Positions 28,739-37,594 of a stretch of DNA of 64,000 bases are shown one piece after another. The notes beneath the pieces are model-generated. The model did no database searches. It was not told where the DNA came from and saw nothing but the letters and a program-made list of their open reading frames with translations. The stretch comes from Rubrivivax gelatinosus IL144. Its GTDB lineage: Bacteria; Pseudomonadota; Gammaproteobacteria; Burkholderiales; Burkholderiaceae_C. Position 1 is the first letter of the stretch. Every line of letters starts with the position of its first letter. The DNA lies in contig NC_017075.1 of assembly GCF_000284255.1 (NCBI RefSeq), positions 682,001 to 746,000 on the forward strand, in the 5' to 3' direction. The translations under genes were made by a program, and so were the position numbers.

Positions 28739-29356
28739 TCACGCGGGCCCGAGAGACAACAGGCCGAGCCCCATTGCCTTGGCCGGACCGATGCCACCCG
28801 TCAGTGCCGCTTGGAGGGCTGGCGCATCGCTGACCTCCAGCACGCCATTGAAGAGCACGGTGTCGATGGTGATGCGTGCTCCACCGCTTCGCTGCCGCGT
28901 GTCGAGCCGCGCCTTGCAGGAGCAATCCGCGCCGTTGATCCGGAAGCCGTGGCGGTCACCTTGCCGCTGCAGCCATTCCAGTTGTTCGGCACTGTCGTGA
29001 AGTCCCCAGCGGCGTCCGTTGCGCTTGACGGCGGGATTCGCGCGCAACCGGAACCGGAAGGTCCGACCGGGCTGCACCACCGACTTCAAGTCGATGTGTT
29101 TCGTCTGCACCGGTTCCAACAGGTAGCCCGCGCGGGTGTCTATCGAATCCCACTGACCTGGCACGATGGACTGCACGAGGACGCTGGGAGCGGCGAGCGC
29201 GGCGGCGTCTTCCAGCCGCCACAGGAAACGTGCGACACCGCTCCCATCTTCCGTGACGAACGCCCGCGACAAGGTGCGGTGCATCTCATAGGCGTCTGCC
29301 AGGTCGCGACGGCCGTCCGTCTTCGTCGGGTCAGGCTTGAGCAGGCTCAGGTACAT
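28739..29356 (-). CDS. cas6e: Cas6e pre-crRNA endoribonuclease
   Basis: A 205-residue RAMP protein that cuts pre-crRNA within the repeat and stays bound to the crRNA 3' hairpin in Cascade. It begins MYLSLL, has His26 (YEMHRTL) at the position of the catalytic His of Cas6e, and ends with the glycine-rich loop GIGPAKAMGLGLLSLG. The ATG at 29356 overlaps cas5e by 26 nt. The long upstream frame extension to 29566 is rejected because MYLS is the usual start. Confidence 0.95.
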   Translation of the reverse strand: MYLSLLKPDPTKTDGRRDLADAYEMHRTLSRAFVTEDGSGVARFLWRLEDAAALAAPSVLVQSIVPGQWDSIDTRAGYLLEPVQTKHIDLKSVVQPGRTFRFRLRANPAVKRNGRRWGLHDSAEQLEWLQRQGDRHGFRINGADCSCKARLDTRQRSGGARITIDTVLFNGVLEVSDAPALQAALTGGIGPAKAMGLGLLSLGPA

Positions 29357-30005
29357 GGTCGAGGACTCCGGAACTGACGAAACGGGGACCGAATTGCCGG
29401 GTCGAGAACGGTGCAATCGGCTGGTCGTGGCGAAGCGAGCCGACACCGGGGGTTTCGAGCAGCAGGCGCACCGGCTGGGCAAGGTGTTCCCGGCGCGGTG
29501 CGGCCACCCTGGCTCGCTGGGCCAACGCCTCCTCGAGTGCGGCAGGCACGACGGCCTGCGTGGCATCGGTTACCAACGGCCGCGATGGCGGGAATGCCTT
29601 GCGGCCAAGCGCCAGCGGCCAGCGGGGCCGTGTCAACGCTTCGGCGATGCGGGCCAGCAACGCGCCGTCTTCCCCTTCCAGGCCGACGAGGAAGGCCGCA
29701 TCGGCGAGGTAGAAGCGCGGGCTCACGACGGTGCGTTCCCGATCGGGCTTGCCGGTGCCGGCGATCAGCACGCCTTGGGCAGTCTGGTAGTCGCGCATCA
29801 GCATCCCCTCGCGGTCCACCCTGACGCCCATGCGCAGACGCACAAGGTCGTCCACGGGCTCACCGCGGTCGCGTCCCAAGGCTGCGCAAATGAGTCCCAG
29901 CACGCCGGACTTGGATGGTTCGAGCTGGCTGTCGCGTTCGTCAAAGCGGCTCGTCGTGCCCCAGGACTGCATCGGCGCAACAAGCTCCAGCAGCAGCGTA
30001 GGCAT
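29331..30005 (-). CDS. cas5e: Cas5e, Cascade subunit
   Basis: A 224-residue RAMP protein that binds the crRNA 5' handle. It shows the family N-terminus LLLELVAPMQSWG, followed by the SRF motif and PSKSGVLGLICAALG. The ATG at 30005 (MPTLLLE) is preferred to the one at 30026, which lies inside cas7e. It lies 1 nt after the cas7e stop and overlaps cas6e. Confidence 0.95.
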   Translation of the reverse strand: MPTLLLELVAPMQSWGTTSRFDERDSQLEPSKSGVLGLICAALGRDRGEPVDDLVRLRMGVRVDREGMLMRDYQTAQGVLIAGTGKPDRERTVVSPRFYLADAAFLVGLEGEDGALLARIAEALTRPRWPLALGRKAFPPSRPLVTDATQAVVPAALEEALAQRARVAAPRREHLAQPVRLLLETPGVGSLRHDQPIAPFSTRQFGPRFVSSGVLDHVPEPAQA

Positions 30006-30006
30006 T

Positions 30007-31167
30007 TCAGCCCCTGACGCCGGCAAGGTGCTGGCGGGTGGCCTGCACCACCCATTCGGCGAGCGCCCCGACCGTGGGTGCTACGGTCGCCGTGTCCTGC
30101 GGCCACTCGCCGGTGAGATCCAGCACGGCCCAACGGTCCCTCGGGTCGCCATAGGCTCCGCCAAGCTGTCGTTCCAGCGCGGCAAGCGCCCGCACCGACT
30201 TGCTGGTGATGGCCAACTGCCGTTCGGGCCAGATCGGTGTCTCGAAGGCGTTCGCCAGGTTCAGCGGGGCGGCATGGCGCAGCGCAATGCCGATGAAACT
30301 GGGAGGGTTGTGCGCCGCGAAGGTGTTCTGCTTGCCCGTCGGAATCGCACGCGCGATCGATTCGGTGAATCCGGCCACGCCGGCCAGCACCAGATCGCCA
30401 TCGCCCTGAAGATTGGTGGCGAGCTTGTCCAGGTCGAGCACCGCGTAGCGGTAGAAGGTCGCGGAGTTGAACTCGACCTGCCCGATCATGCCGGCACCGG
30501 TCTCGTCTGCTGTACCGAGATCGTCGACAGCAGTGAAATAGTCGAACTCGCGCTCGACGCGGTGGGTGCTAATGGCGTGCGCGACCTGGCACGCAGCGTC
30601 CTGGTTTGCGCTCGGCAGGTCAGCGAGCATGCGCCCGAACAGCGCGACGTCAACCGCCTTGCCACCGTCCAGCACCTGGGTCACGGCCTTCTTCACGCCG
30701 TCTGGTGCTGCAGCCTTGGCCTGCTTTTTCGTCTTTGCACCCTTGCCGTCATCGGTGGGCGGGGCGAGTTCGTCCCAGTGCGTGTCGATGACCTCGGCAA
30801 GGCCGGAAATCTCGCGAACGCCGAGAAACAGAGCGTATTGGGTCGCGCCCTCGGGCGTGATCTGTAGCCCGACCGATGCCAGTGCAGTCCGGATCCTCGC
30901 TTCCGCTTCTTCCGGAGTTCTTCCGCGTGCGGCCAGTTGCTGTTGCACCTGTGCCAGCAGCTTCTTCGTGCGTACGCCGCGTGCCTGCTCATCGATGCGA
31001 TCTGCGGCGGCGGCGTCGAGCCGGATCGCTCGCTTGAAGCACTGGCTGCTGACGCGGGCTCGACGGTGGCCGCCGAAGACGGCGTCCTTCGGTGCGCCGG
31101 TGTCGTCCCGGTTGAGGTTCGACGGCGCGAAGTTCTGGATCAGGTGGTACTCGACGAAGAGGGTCAT
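30007..31167 (-). CDS. cas7e: Cas7e, Cascade backbone subunit
   Basis: A 386-residue protein that polymerises along the crRNA spacer as six copies in Cascade. Family features are the start FVEYHLIQNFAPSNLNRDD, the basic GGHRRARVSSQCFKRAIR stretch and the GMIGQVEFNSATFYRYAVLD motif. A Lys/Ala-rich segment near residues 140-155 (KGAKTKKQAKAA) is probably a surface loop. It starts 18 bp after the cse2 stop, with GGAG ahead of the ATG. Confidence 0.95.
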   Translation of the reverse strand: MTLFVEYHLIQNFAPSNLNRDDTGAPKDAVFGGHRRARVSSQCFKRAIRLDAAAADRIDEQARGVRTKKLLAQVQQQLAARGRTPEEAEARIRTALASVGLQITPEGATQYALFLGVREISGLAEVIDTHWDELAPPTDDGKGAKTKKQAKAAAPDGVKKAVTQVLDGGKAVDVALFGRMLADLPSANQDAACQVAHAISTHRVEREFDYFTAVDDLGTADETGAGMIGQVEFNSATFYRYAVLDLDKLATNLQGDGDLVLAGVAGFTESIARAIPTGKQNTFAAHNPPSFIGIALRHAAPLNLANAFETPIWPERQLAITSKSVRALAALERQLGGAYGDPRDRWAVLDLTGEWPQDTATVAPTVGALAEWVVQATRQHLAGVRG

Positions 31168-31185
31168 GGAAGCTCCTTGGGAGGG

Positions 31186-31734
31186 TCAGGATTGGTCGTC
31201 AGCGGCGTCGGTGCCGGGCTCCGAGGCGTGCTCGTGTGCTGCCACGCGATAGAAGGCCCGTGCCCACCGCTGGCGTGCGCGGTCGCGGCGCTCCTCGTTC
31301 CAGGGGTCGAGCAGGTCCCGCAGGTCGGCGAGCAACAAGACGTAGTCCAAGCCCACGCCGTCGGCGGCCAGCAGCGATATGGCCTGTCGCAGGTGATCTG
31401 CCAGCGCGTCCGGATCTGCGCCGAGCAATGCGATGAAGCGCTTCTCGATGCTCGGGCTGTCGCGCCGGATCAGTGTCTCGCCCAGCCCTGTGGCCAATGC
31501 GCGGCCCGACGCGTGCGCCGGGTGGAGCGCGAACAGCCCTGCACAGAGATACAGCGCACGTCGCGCCGCTTCCCGATCCTCACCCTGTGCGGCGAAGCGC
31601 TCGACCGCCGGATAGGCTGGCGGGTAGGTTCCAGGTGCGAAAGCGAGGCTGCGCCGCAGCGCTGCGATGGCGCCGCGGTCACGCAGGGCAAGAGACTGAA
31701 GGTGCTGGACGAATGCGTTCGCGTGCTCGCTCAC
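31186..31734 (-). CDS. cse2: Cse2 (Cas11), Cascade small subunit
   Basis: A 182-residue alpha-helical protein present as a dimer in the belly of Cascade. It shows the family's RGAIAALRRSL motif near the N-terminus. The start is a GTG at 31734 that overlaps the cse1 stop by 4 nt (GTGA); no ATG is available, and the upstream extension reads through cse1 out of frame. Confidence 0.9.
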   Translation of the reverse strand: MSEHANAFVQHLQSLALRDRGAIAALRRSLAFAPGTYPPAYPAVERFAAQGEDREAARRALYLCAGLFALHPAHASGRALATGLGETLIRRDSPSIEKRFIALLGADPDALADHLRQAISLLAADGVGLDYVLLLADLRDLLDPWNEERRDRARQRWARAFYRVAAHEHASEPGTDAADDQS

Positions 31735-33329
31735 GATCTGGCCTCCTCGGTGGGCTGGTTGTCGGCGGTGTCGGGCAGCGCGTCGGCAATCGATGCCAGC
31801 GCTTGCTGGTACTTCGGATGCGCCAGCGCTTCGGCGCGTAGTGCGGCGGCGGAGTGACCCAGCAGTGCCCGGGCGACGGGCCATGCGGTGGCGGCCGCAT
31901 TGCGCAGCGTCGCGGTCCAGTCGTCCCGTGCCCGCTCGGTATCTCCTTCTCCGACGGCTTTCAACAGCAAGCCAAGACCGCGTTCTGCCGCCGCGAAGAA
32001 CGTGGCCGGGAACGCGCTCGTCTCCAGGATCGAACGTGCCCGCGCCCGCGTCTCCTTCGACTTCGAATCAGGCAGGGCGGCCGCCAGCATGCTGATGGCG
32101 GTCAGACGAAGGCGCTGGTAGAAGTCGTCTGCGCGTTTCAGTTGGTCGGCGATGACCGCGGCGACGTCGGCTTTGCACAGGCCGGCAACCGGCAAGTGAA
32201 CGTGCTCGACCCGCCAGCGCACCAACTTGGCTTGATCGGAACGCAAGCCCGCTACGAGAACCGGTACATCGCTGTCCCAGTCGCCACGGATCTCTTGCAG
32301 GTCGGCTGCCCAAGCTACCGCCGCTGCCGGCTTCGAGTTCGGTCCGGCCAGTTCAGGCAGCAGCGCCGCCAGGTCGCGCCACAGCGGGCGGCCATCGGCG
32401 AACGTCATGCGCACAGGCCCCGAGGACCCGCCGCGGAATGCCGCCATCGGGTCTGGCGCGTTGACATCCTCGAGCAAGGCCAGTCCGGCACCGAAACGAA
32501 GGTGCCGGACGTGAAGGCCCGAGTCCACCGGCTCGGGCTTGAGCAGGATCGAACGACTCAACCGCGTGTAGCGGTCGCACGGGCCGGTGCTCGGCTTGGC
32601 CATGCCGGTGAGCTCTGCGACGGTCGGCGGGCTGCACTCCCATGCTGGCCGATCGCTGTCAGGCGTCTCGGGCGCCGGGTGCAAGGACAAAACGAGAGTG
32701 CGGGCGAGGCTGTTGCCGACCGGCATGATTGCGGCCGTGTTGGCGAGTGGGCCGGCGTTGTCAGCGCTGCGGAAGACCTTGACCAGCCCTCCCGGGGTGA
32801 ACTGCAGAAAGCCGAGCATCGTGCGCGCGGCGTCTGCCGCCGTGATCGCGGGTGCCGAGTCATCCAGCATGTGGTCGAACACGACTGGGGTGTTGCCGCA
32901 AGCGCGTCCCAACGCGATCTGCGTCCAAGGCTTGAACTTGTCCAGCGTCTCCTCAGCCTGTGCGAGTGCCGGCACCTGCATGAATGGGCGCTCACCGCCG
33001 AGCAGCCAGAAGTTCTCCCGCCATTGCTCCAGGTAGTGCTCCACAGCGGCTTGCGGGAGGCCGTCGTCGTACCAAACGGCCCGGTCGCGGTCGTTCCAGC
33101 GCCCGAACTGTTGTGTCACCGCCCGATGCAGGATGGCCAGCAGCAGCCGGTGGATGGCCACCAGTGAGGGCGGCGACGGCTCTGCGATGGCGACGATACG
33201 CCCGGCCTCGGCGAACACCTCGCGCAAGCCAACGGCGGAGCTGCGCCCGTCGGCGTAAAGCACCGGGATCCAAGGCTCGTCCAATAGGTTGAAGGCCGGA
33301 GATGCTGGTGTTGGGCAGTGCATGTTCAT
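31731..33329 (-). CDS. cse1: Cse1 (Cas8e), Cascade large subunit
   Basis: A 532-residue protein that recognises the PAM and recruits Cas3. It begins with the family motif FNLLDEPWIPV and contains WLLGGERPFMQ and QFTPGGLVKVF. The ATG at 33329 overlaps the cas3 stop by 4 nt (ATGA). An alternative ATG two codons downstream would also serve. The longer frame to 33440 is cas3 sequence read out of frame. Confidence 0.95.
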   Translation of the reverse strand: MNMHCPTPASPAFNLLDEPWIPVLYADGRSSAVGLREVFAEAGRIVAIAEPSPPSLVAIHRLLLAILHRAVTQQFGRWNDRDRAVWYDDGLPQAAVEHYLEQWRENFWLLGGERPFMQVPALAQAEETLDKFKPWTQIALGRACGNTPVVFDHMLDDSAPAITAADAARTMLGFLQFTPGGLVKVFRSADNAGPLANTAAIMPVGNSLARTLVLSLHPAPETPDSDRPAWECSPPTVAELTGMAKPSTGPCDRYTRLSRSILLKPEPVDSGLHVRHLRFGAGLALLEDVNAPDPMAAFRGGSSGPVRMTFADGRPLWRDLAALLPELAGPNSKPAAAVAWAADLQEIRGDWDSDVPVLVAGLRSDQAKLVRWRVEHVHLPVAGLCKADVAAVIADQLKRADDFYQRLRLTAISMLAAALPDSKSKETRARARSILETSAFPATFFAAAERGLGLLLKAVGEGDTERARDDWTATLRNAAATAWPVARALLGHSAAALRAEALAHPKYQQALASIADALPDTADNQPTEEARS

Positions 33330-36127
33330 GCGGCGCTTTCCTTTGCGGAAGAGGTCGCAGGGCGCTCGTAGACGATGCCCAGGACCTTGTCGAACCGGAC
33401 CACGACCCGCCCGACGGTGGCGACACCGCCGCGCAAGCACAGTGGCCGGACGTCTCGTAGCCAGGGGTGCTCCTGGAACCCGGCGGGCGGGTCGCTGGCC
33501 AGCAGTTCCTTGACGATCGCCTTACTGGACAGCCTGACCTGCCGTGACAGCAGCCGTTTGGCTAGTTCCGGCATGGGTTTGAGCCCGGGATCGAACGGGG
33601 CGTCGTCTGGCGCCACCCGCCAGCCGCCGTCGTCGACATGGATCGGAACCACGGTGACCGATGCGTCGCCGAGTCGGGTCTGGTTGGTCAGGCCCAGGCC
33701 GCTGCCTTCTTCGCTACCGGGCTTGCCGCTGTAGGCGTTCGTGACGGCTGCGTCTGAGCTGACGGCAGCGTTGCGGGCGAAGCTTGATTCGATCTGCTCG
33801 CGTGCCAACTGATCACCCCAGGCATCGCCTTCGATCAGGTCGGCGGCGCCTGTGGGCAGACCGGCGGGTAGCGGGGCGTCGCCGTAGACGGTCTGCACCA
33901 GTCGGTCTATGTCCCGGGGCAGACGCCATTCAGCCTCACGCGAGGCGAAGGCCCAGGTCCGGTACAGCGGGTAAGGCCCGTACAGCGAGCCCCAGCCGGT
34001 GCGTTCCAGGTCCGGCAGTCGGTGCGCCAAGAGGCCGGCAACGATCAGGCGCGCGTCGGCATGTGCCGGTGGCCGCGCGCGTTCATGCCGGTGCAGACGC
34101 CCCGCTCGCTGCAGAAGCAGGTCGACGGGGGCGAGATCACTGATGAGAAAGTCGAAGTCGATGTCCAGGCTCTGTTCGACGACCTGTGTCGCGACGAGCA
34201 AGGCGCCGTCCGGTCGCGCGGCCATCTTGCCGAAGGCCTGCATCACGGTCTGCTCGCGAGCCGCGCGTTCATCCGCCGGAAAGCGGGCGTGGAACAGCAG
34301 CAGGCGGACGGACTCAGGCAGGCGCTGCCGCAGCAGTTCGTGCAGTTGCTGGGCGCGAGCCACGGTGTTGACGATCACGGCGCCACAACCGCCACCGCCG
34401 GCTCGGCGGGCCGCCTCGTCAGCGATGGTCTCGATGTCCTCGCCGAGCGCCTCGATGAGGATCGGTGCCTGATCGCGCGAAGCGAAGTGGCGCCCGTCGA
34501 GACCGCTGTCACTGGCCGCCAGCAGGCGGGGATATGGCAAGACAGGCGCAGCCGAGGGGCTGACGCCCCAGCGGCGCAGCAGCGCTTCCCGACGCGCCGC
34601 AGGCAATGTGGCGCTCATCAGAACGACCGAACAACCGAGGGCCTTCAACCAACCGAGCAGCTCTTCGATTAGCCCGCCGGTATAGGTGTCGTAGGCGTGC
34701 ACTTCGTCTAGCACCACGACACGGTTTGCCAGGCCCCACAGGCGAACGAAGTGATGTTTGACGTTGAGCGTCGCGAACAAAGCCTGATCTACGGTGCCGA
34801 CGCCGTACGGCGACAGCAGGGGCCGACGTCGCTGCGAGAACCAGACCGACGAGCGCACATCGGCGGCGCCCTCACCGTGTATGCCCCGCAGTTCGACGAG
34901 ACGGTCGTCGAGCAGGGCGCCGCCATGAGCCAACTGGATGTCGAGCGACGTTTCGCGTCCGAAAGCTCGCAAGAACTGCAGCGTGCGATCGAACATCGCA
35001 TTGCCGGTCGCCTGTGTCGGCAAGGCGACGTAGAGGCCACGGTGCCCAACAGCGGCCTGCAGGCGTAGATGCGCGAGGAAGGCGAGTTCGGTTTTGCCTT
35101 CGCCCATCGGCGCCTCGACGAGCAGTAGTGCTGGCCCGTGAGTGCCTGCCAGCAGTTCGTCGGCAGCCGACTGCAGCGGTCGTGCGCTGATGTCGTCACG
35201 TCCGACGATTGCGCGAATCAACTCGTCGGTGGTGCTTGCGTGCCGAAGGAGCGGGAGGTGTCGCGGCCAGCCGATGGCATCTAGCGCAACCTCCGCGCAA
35301 ACCAAGGCGGCCGCATGGTGTTCCTCGAGCGTCGCACCACGTTCCCCGAGTGGGAACCACTCGATGTTCGAGCCGATCCAGTCGGCGACGCTCACCAGTC
35401 CGGCAAGCCAGGCGCAGACGGCCAGAGGCGGTTCGTCTTCGGATTCGCGACGAGCCCCGCCTTGGATCGAGAGGGCCCCCAAGTAGGCCGACAGCAGTTC
35501 TCGTCGTGCCAGTTCCCAGGCCGGTGGTTCGCCGACGCGGCGCCCGCCACGGATCTGCTGAGCGTCGAAGAAGTGCCCGTGGTGTGCGCCCAGCACTCTT
35601 GCCAACCAGCGTTCGTGGCCAGGCCAAGTCTCCGCCAGTACGCGCAGCAGTTCGAATGTGCCGACGAGATCATGTCGATCCGCCGTGAGCGTCGAGCGGG
35701 GGAACGACAGCCCCGCAGCAACCAAGGCGTTGTAGCCCGTGGGCCACTTGCACTGGAAGCCCGGTATCGCCTTGCCGTAGTCATGGAGCCCGGCCCAAGC
35801 TGCGATGGTTCGCAGCGCCTGCTTTGTGTCCAGCCCCAGCGCGGCTGCGGTTCGGTCTAGCGCTGCCGGAGGCTCGCGTTCAAGGATGCGCTGCGCGACG
35901 GCCGCGACATCCAGCATGTGTGCCAGTAAGCCATGTCCTTGCGTGTCGCCGCTCTTGGCCCATATCGCTCGAACCTGTACTGCCAGCTCATCGAACCGCA
36001 CCGCGTTCCTCCCTGGAGCGCTTGTTTGCGGCGCATTCTGCGGATCGAGTGGCTCACCAGGGGAGCCTTGAATCGGGGTGTGCGCGTCGGGGCTGATATG
36101 GATCAGTCTGCGTCCCGACCGACTCAT
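33326..36127 (-). CDS. cas3: Cas3 helicase-nuclease, type I-E
   Basis: A 933-residue protein that degrades target DNA. The N-terminal HD nuclease has His70, the LHDYGK motif (His115, Asp116, Lys119) and further His residues in GAHHGHF. The SF2 helicase has Walker A GEGKT (342-346), DEVH (474-477), SATLP and motif VI QRAGRLHRH. The start at 36127 overlaps the stop of the upstream XRE gene (ATGA), so cas3 is translationally coupled to a regulator. All interference residues appear intact. Confidence 0.96.
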   Translation of the reverse strand: MSRSGRRLIHISPDAHTPIQGSPGEPLDPQNAPQTSAPGRNAVRFDELAVQVRAIWAKSGDTQGHGLLAHMLDVAAVAQRILEREPPAALDRTAAALGLDTKQALRTIAAWAGLHDYGKAIPGFQCKWPTGYNALVAAGLSFPRSTLTADRHDLVGTFELLRVLAETWPGHERWLARVLGAHHGHFFDAQQIRGGRRVGEPPAWELARRELLSAYLGALSIQGGARRESEDEPPLAVCAWLAGLVSVADWIGSNIEWFPLGERGATLEEHHAAALVCAEVALDAIGWPRHLPLLRHASTTDELIRAIVGRDDISARPLQSAADELLAGTHGPALLLVEAPMGEGKTELAFLAHLRLQAAVGHRGLYVALPTQATGNAMFDRTLQFLRAFGRETSLDIQLAHGGALLDDRLVELRGIHGEGAADVRSSVWFSQRRRPLLSPYGVGTVDQALFATLNVKHHFVRLWGLANRVVVLDEVHAYDTYTGGLIEELLGWLKALGCSVVLMSATLPAARREALLRRWGVSPSAAPVLPYPRLLAASDSGLDGRHFASRDQAPILIEALGEDIETIADEAARRAGGGGCGAVIVNTVARAQQLHELLRQRLPESVRLLLFHARFPADERAAREQTVMQAFGKMAARPDGALLVATQVVEQSLDIDFDFLISDLAPVDLLLQRAGRLHRHERARPPAHADARLIVAGLLAHRLPDLERTGWGSLYGPYPLYRTWAFASREAEWRLPRDIDRLVQTVYGDAPLPAGLPTGAADLIEGDAWGDQLAREQIESSFARNAAVSSDAAVTNAYSGKPGSEEGSGLGLTNQTRLGDASVTVVPIHVDDGGWRVAPDDAPFDPGLKPMPELAKRLLSRQVRLSSKAIVKELLASDPPAGFQEHPWLRDVRPLCLRGGVATVGRVVVRFDKVLGIVYERPATSSAKESAA

Positions 36128-36351
36128 GTGGTCGGCTGTGTCGGCCTCAGTAACTCGCTCACGTCCACCCCCAGTGCGGTGGCTAGTCTCTCTACGGTGG
36201 CGACAGAGACGTTTCGCTCTCCACGTTCAACCGCCCCGACGTAGGTGCGATGAAGATCCGCCAGTTCTGCAAGGCGTTCTTGCGACAAGCCACGGAGAAC
36301 TCGTAGACGGCGGACGTGTCGCGCGATACGGCTACGAGCGTCTTCGCGCAT
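36124..36351 (-). CDS. XRE/HTH_3 regulator coupled to cas3
   Basis: A 75-residue protein consisting of a single Cro/C1-type helix-turn-helix (VRRLRVLRGLSQERLAELA, then TYVGAVERGERNVSVATVER). The ATG at 36351 is chosen because AAGGA lies 9 nt upstream; the ATG at 36384 has no such site. The stop overlaps cas3 by 4 nt. A role in controlling the cas operon is inferred from this coupling. Such a gene is not a standard part of type I-E loci. Confidence 0.8.
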   Translation of the reverse strand: MREDARSRIARHVRRLRVLRGLSQERLAELADLHRTYVGAVERGERNVSVATVERLATALGVDVSELLRPTQPTT

Positions 36352-36413
36352 CGTCTGTCCTTGGCGGATTTCGCGCGTGCGCATATCCGCGCTGAGGTGT
36401 TGATTGGGCTTGT

Positions 36414-36851
36414 CTATGCAGGCTTCCCTGCCTGGACCGTATGTGGTGTCAACAACTCGGTGATGCGGTCTCTGTACTGTGGCGCATCGTCATCGAGAAG
36501 AGCATTCAGGGCAGCACGAAGCCCGCTCTTGTTCGTACAAGCGACCATTGCGTCTACGACAACGGGAAGCGCGATGGCGATGGGCGGGCGTAGTAGTGGC
36601 GGAAGATCCCGCCCGGAAGCGTGTTTTTGCGCCTCCGACGACGCGGCAAATAGATGCGCCAACTCGTGGATACCGAACAAGCGCGCGAGCGTCCGCTCGG
36701 TAATCGGCCTGTCGCCCCGAAGCATTTGGCCTACGAATGCACCGTCTTGGTATCCGAGTCGACGCCCAAGACGTGCTTTGCCCCCGAGCGCTCGCTGTGC
36801 CTGTTCAAGCAGCGCACGCCGTTCCTCTGCCGAAATGCTCCATGTAGCCAT
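36414..36851 (-). CDS. Phage-repressor-like HTH protein upstream of the cas operon
   Basis: A 145-residue protein I do not recognise by name. The N-terminal 60 residues resemble a Cro-like helix-turn-helix (ALGGKARLGRRLGYQDGAFV, then GDRPITERTLARLF). The C-terminal half is helical with a proline-rich link (DLPPLLRPPIAIALP). It runs in the same direction as the XRE and cas genes, 62 bp upstream of the XRE start. Its own promoter region contains the TAGC-N4-GCTA array, with one copy overlapping the start codon, which suggests autorepression. Confidence 0.65.
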   Translation of the reverse strand: MATWSISAEERRALLEQAQRALGGKARLGRRLGYQDGAFVGQMLRGDRPITERTLARLFGIHELAHLFAASSEAQKHASGRDLPPLLRPPIAIALPVVVDAMVACTNKSGLRAALNALLDDDAPQYRDRITELLTPHTVQAGKPA

Positions 36852-36912
36852 GGCAAAGACGGTAGCTACAGCTAGAGTAGCTTCGGCTACTCATATGCTG
36901 TAGCATTGGCTA
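36845..36912. promoter_or_regulatory. Operator array TAGC-N4-GCTA ahead of the regulator-cas operon
   Basis: Three exact copies of TAGC-N4-GCTA lie at 36863-36874, 36878-36889 and 36901-36912. A 7/8 copy at 36845-36856 covers the ATG of the HTH gene. The middle copy extends to a longer palindrome GAGTAGC-ttcg-GCTACTC (36875-36892). Autoregulation by the HTH product and control of the operon are inferred. Confidence 0.65.
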
Positions 36913-37006
36913 TCGATGTGCTTTGTGAGCACGTCGCTCGGGAGACGGCTCGTAGCCAGAGTTTCTGAGCCGCGGTGCTGCTGGGGCAACGTGACAAGGA
37001 GGCGCA

Positions 37007-37108
37007 GTGAACCTTGACTTAGTCCCAGCGACCATTGGCAGGCTTGCGACTCATCTTGCTGATCCTTCGCGCGCCTCAACGTGTCCGCACGCGGCACCTG
37101 GACGCTGA
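37007..37108 (+). pseudogene. 33-residue upstream frame, ArsR-like remnant or leader ORF
   Basis: A GTG at 37007 follows a very strong Shine-Dalgarno AAGGAGG (36996-37002) and opens a 33-codon frame that stops 4 nt before the ECF sigma start. The sequence around RLATHLADPSRAS resembles the first helices of an ArsR-type regulator, after which similarity ends. It is either a truncated regulator gene at the edge of the lasso region or a leader frame that couples translation into the sigma gene. Confidence 0.4.
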
Positions 37109-37112
37109 TTCG

Positions 37113-37592
37113 ATGCTCAAGGACTGGCACCCCGTCCTCTCCCGCGTCCGCGCGGCGTTGCTGCGCCGTGGCCGCACGGAGCACGATGCCGACGACCTGG
37201 TGCAGGAGGCCTGGATGCGGCTGGCCCACTACCAGCGCGAGCAGGCGGTGGACAACCCCGAAGGCTTCTTGATGCGCGCGGCGCTCAACCTGTCGATCGA
37301 CGCGCACCGCGCCCGCGCCTGCCGGGGCGAGGAAGTGCTGCTGGACGACGAGGTGCTGGTCGACGCCACGCCCGGCGCCGAGGCGGTGCTGCTCGCCAAG
37401 GAGCGCATGGCGCGCCTCGGTGCCGGTTTGGGACGGCTGAACGACAAGACTCGCGCTATCTTGCTCGCCCATCGGGTGGACGGCCTCAGCTACCAGGACA
37501 TCGCACGGCAGCACGGGCTCAGCGTCAGCACGGTGGAAAAGCACATCGCCAAGGCCACGCTGCAACTCACCCGCTGGATGGAAGGTTGGTAG
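37113..37592 (+). CDS. ECF sigma factor, FecI-like
   Basis: A 159-residue extracytoplasmic-function sigma factor. Region 2 spans about residues 8-75 (EHDADDLVQEAWMRL) and region 4 about 100-155 (DGLSYQDIARQHGLSVSTVEKHIAKA). With the FecR-like gene (2 bp downstream) and the STN-containing receptor it forms a cell-surface signalling cassette, here next to lasso peptide genes. The ATG at 37113 is used; its own Shine-Dalgarno is weak, and the frame at 37007 may supply ribosomes. Confidence 0.88.
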   Translation: MLKDWHPVLSRVRAALLRRGRTEHDADDLVQEAWMRLAHYQREQAVDNPEGFLMRAALNLSIDAHRARACRGEEVLLDDEVLVDATPGAEAVLLAKERMARLGAGLGRLNDKTRAILLAHRVDGLSYQDIARQHGLSVSTVEKHIAKATLQLTRWMEGW

Positions 37593-37594
37593 AC

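Noticed and set aside
33330-33440. N-terminal extension of Cse1
   Set aside because: This stretch is cas3 coding sequence in another frame, and the family start motif follows the ATG at 33329 closely.
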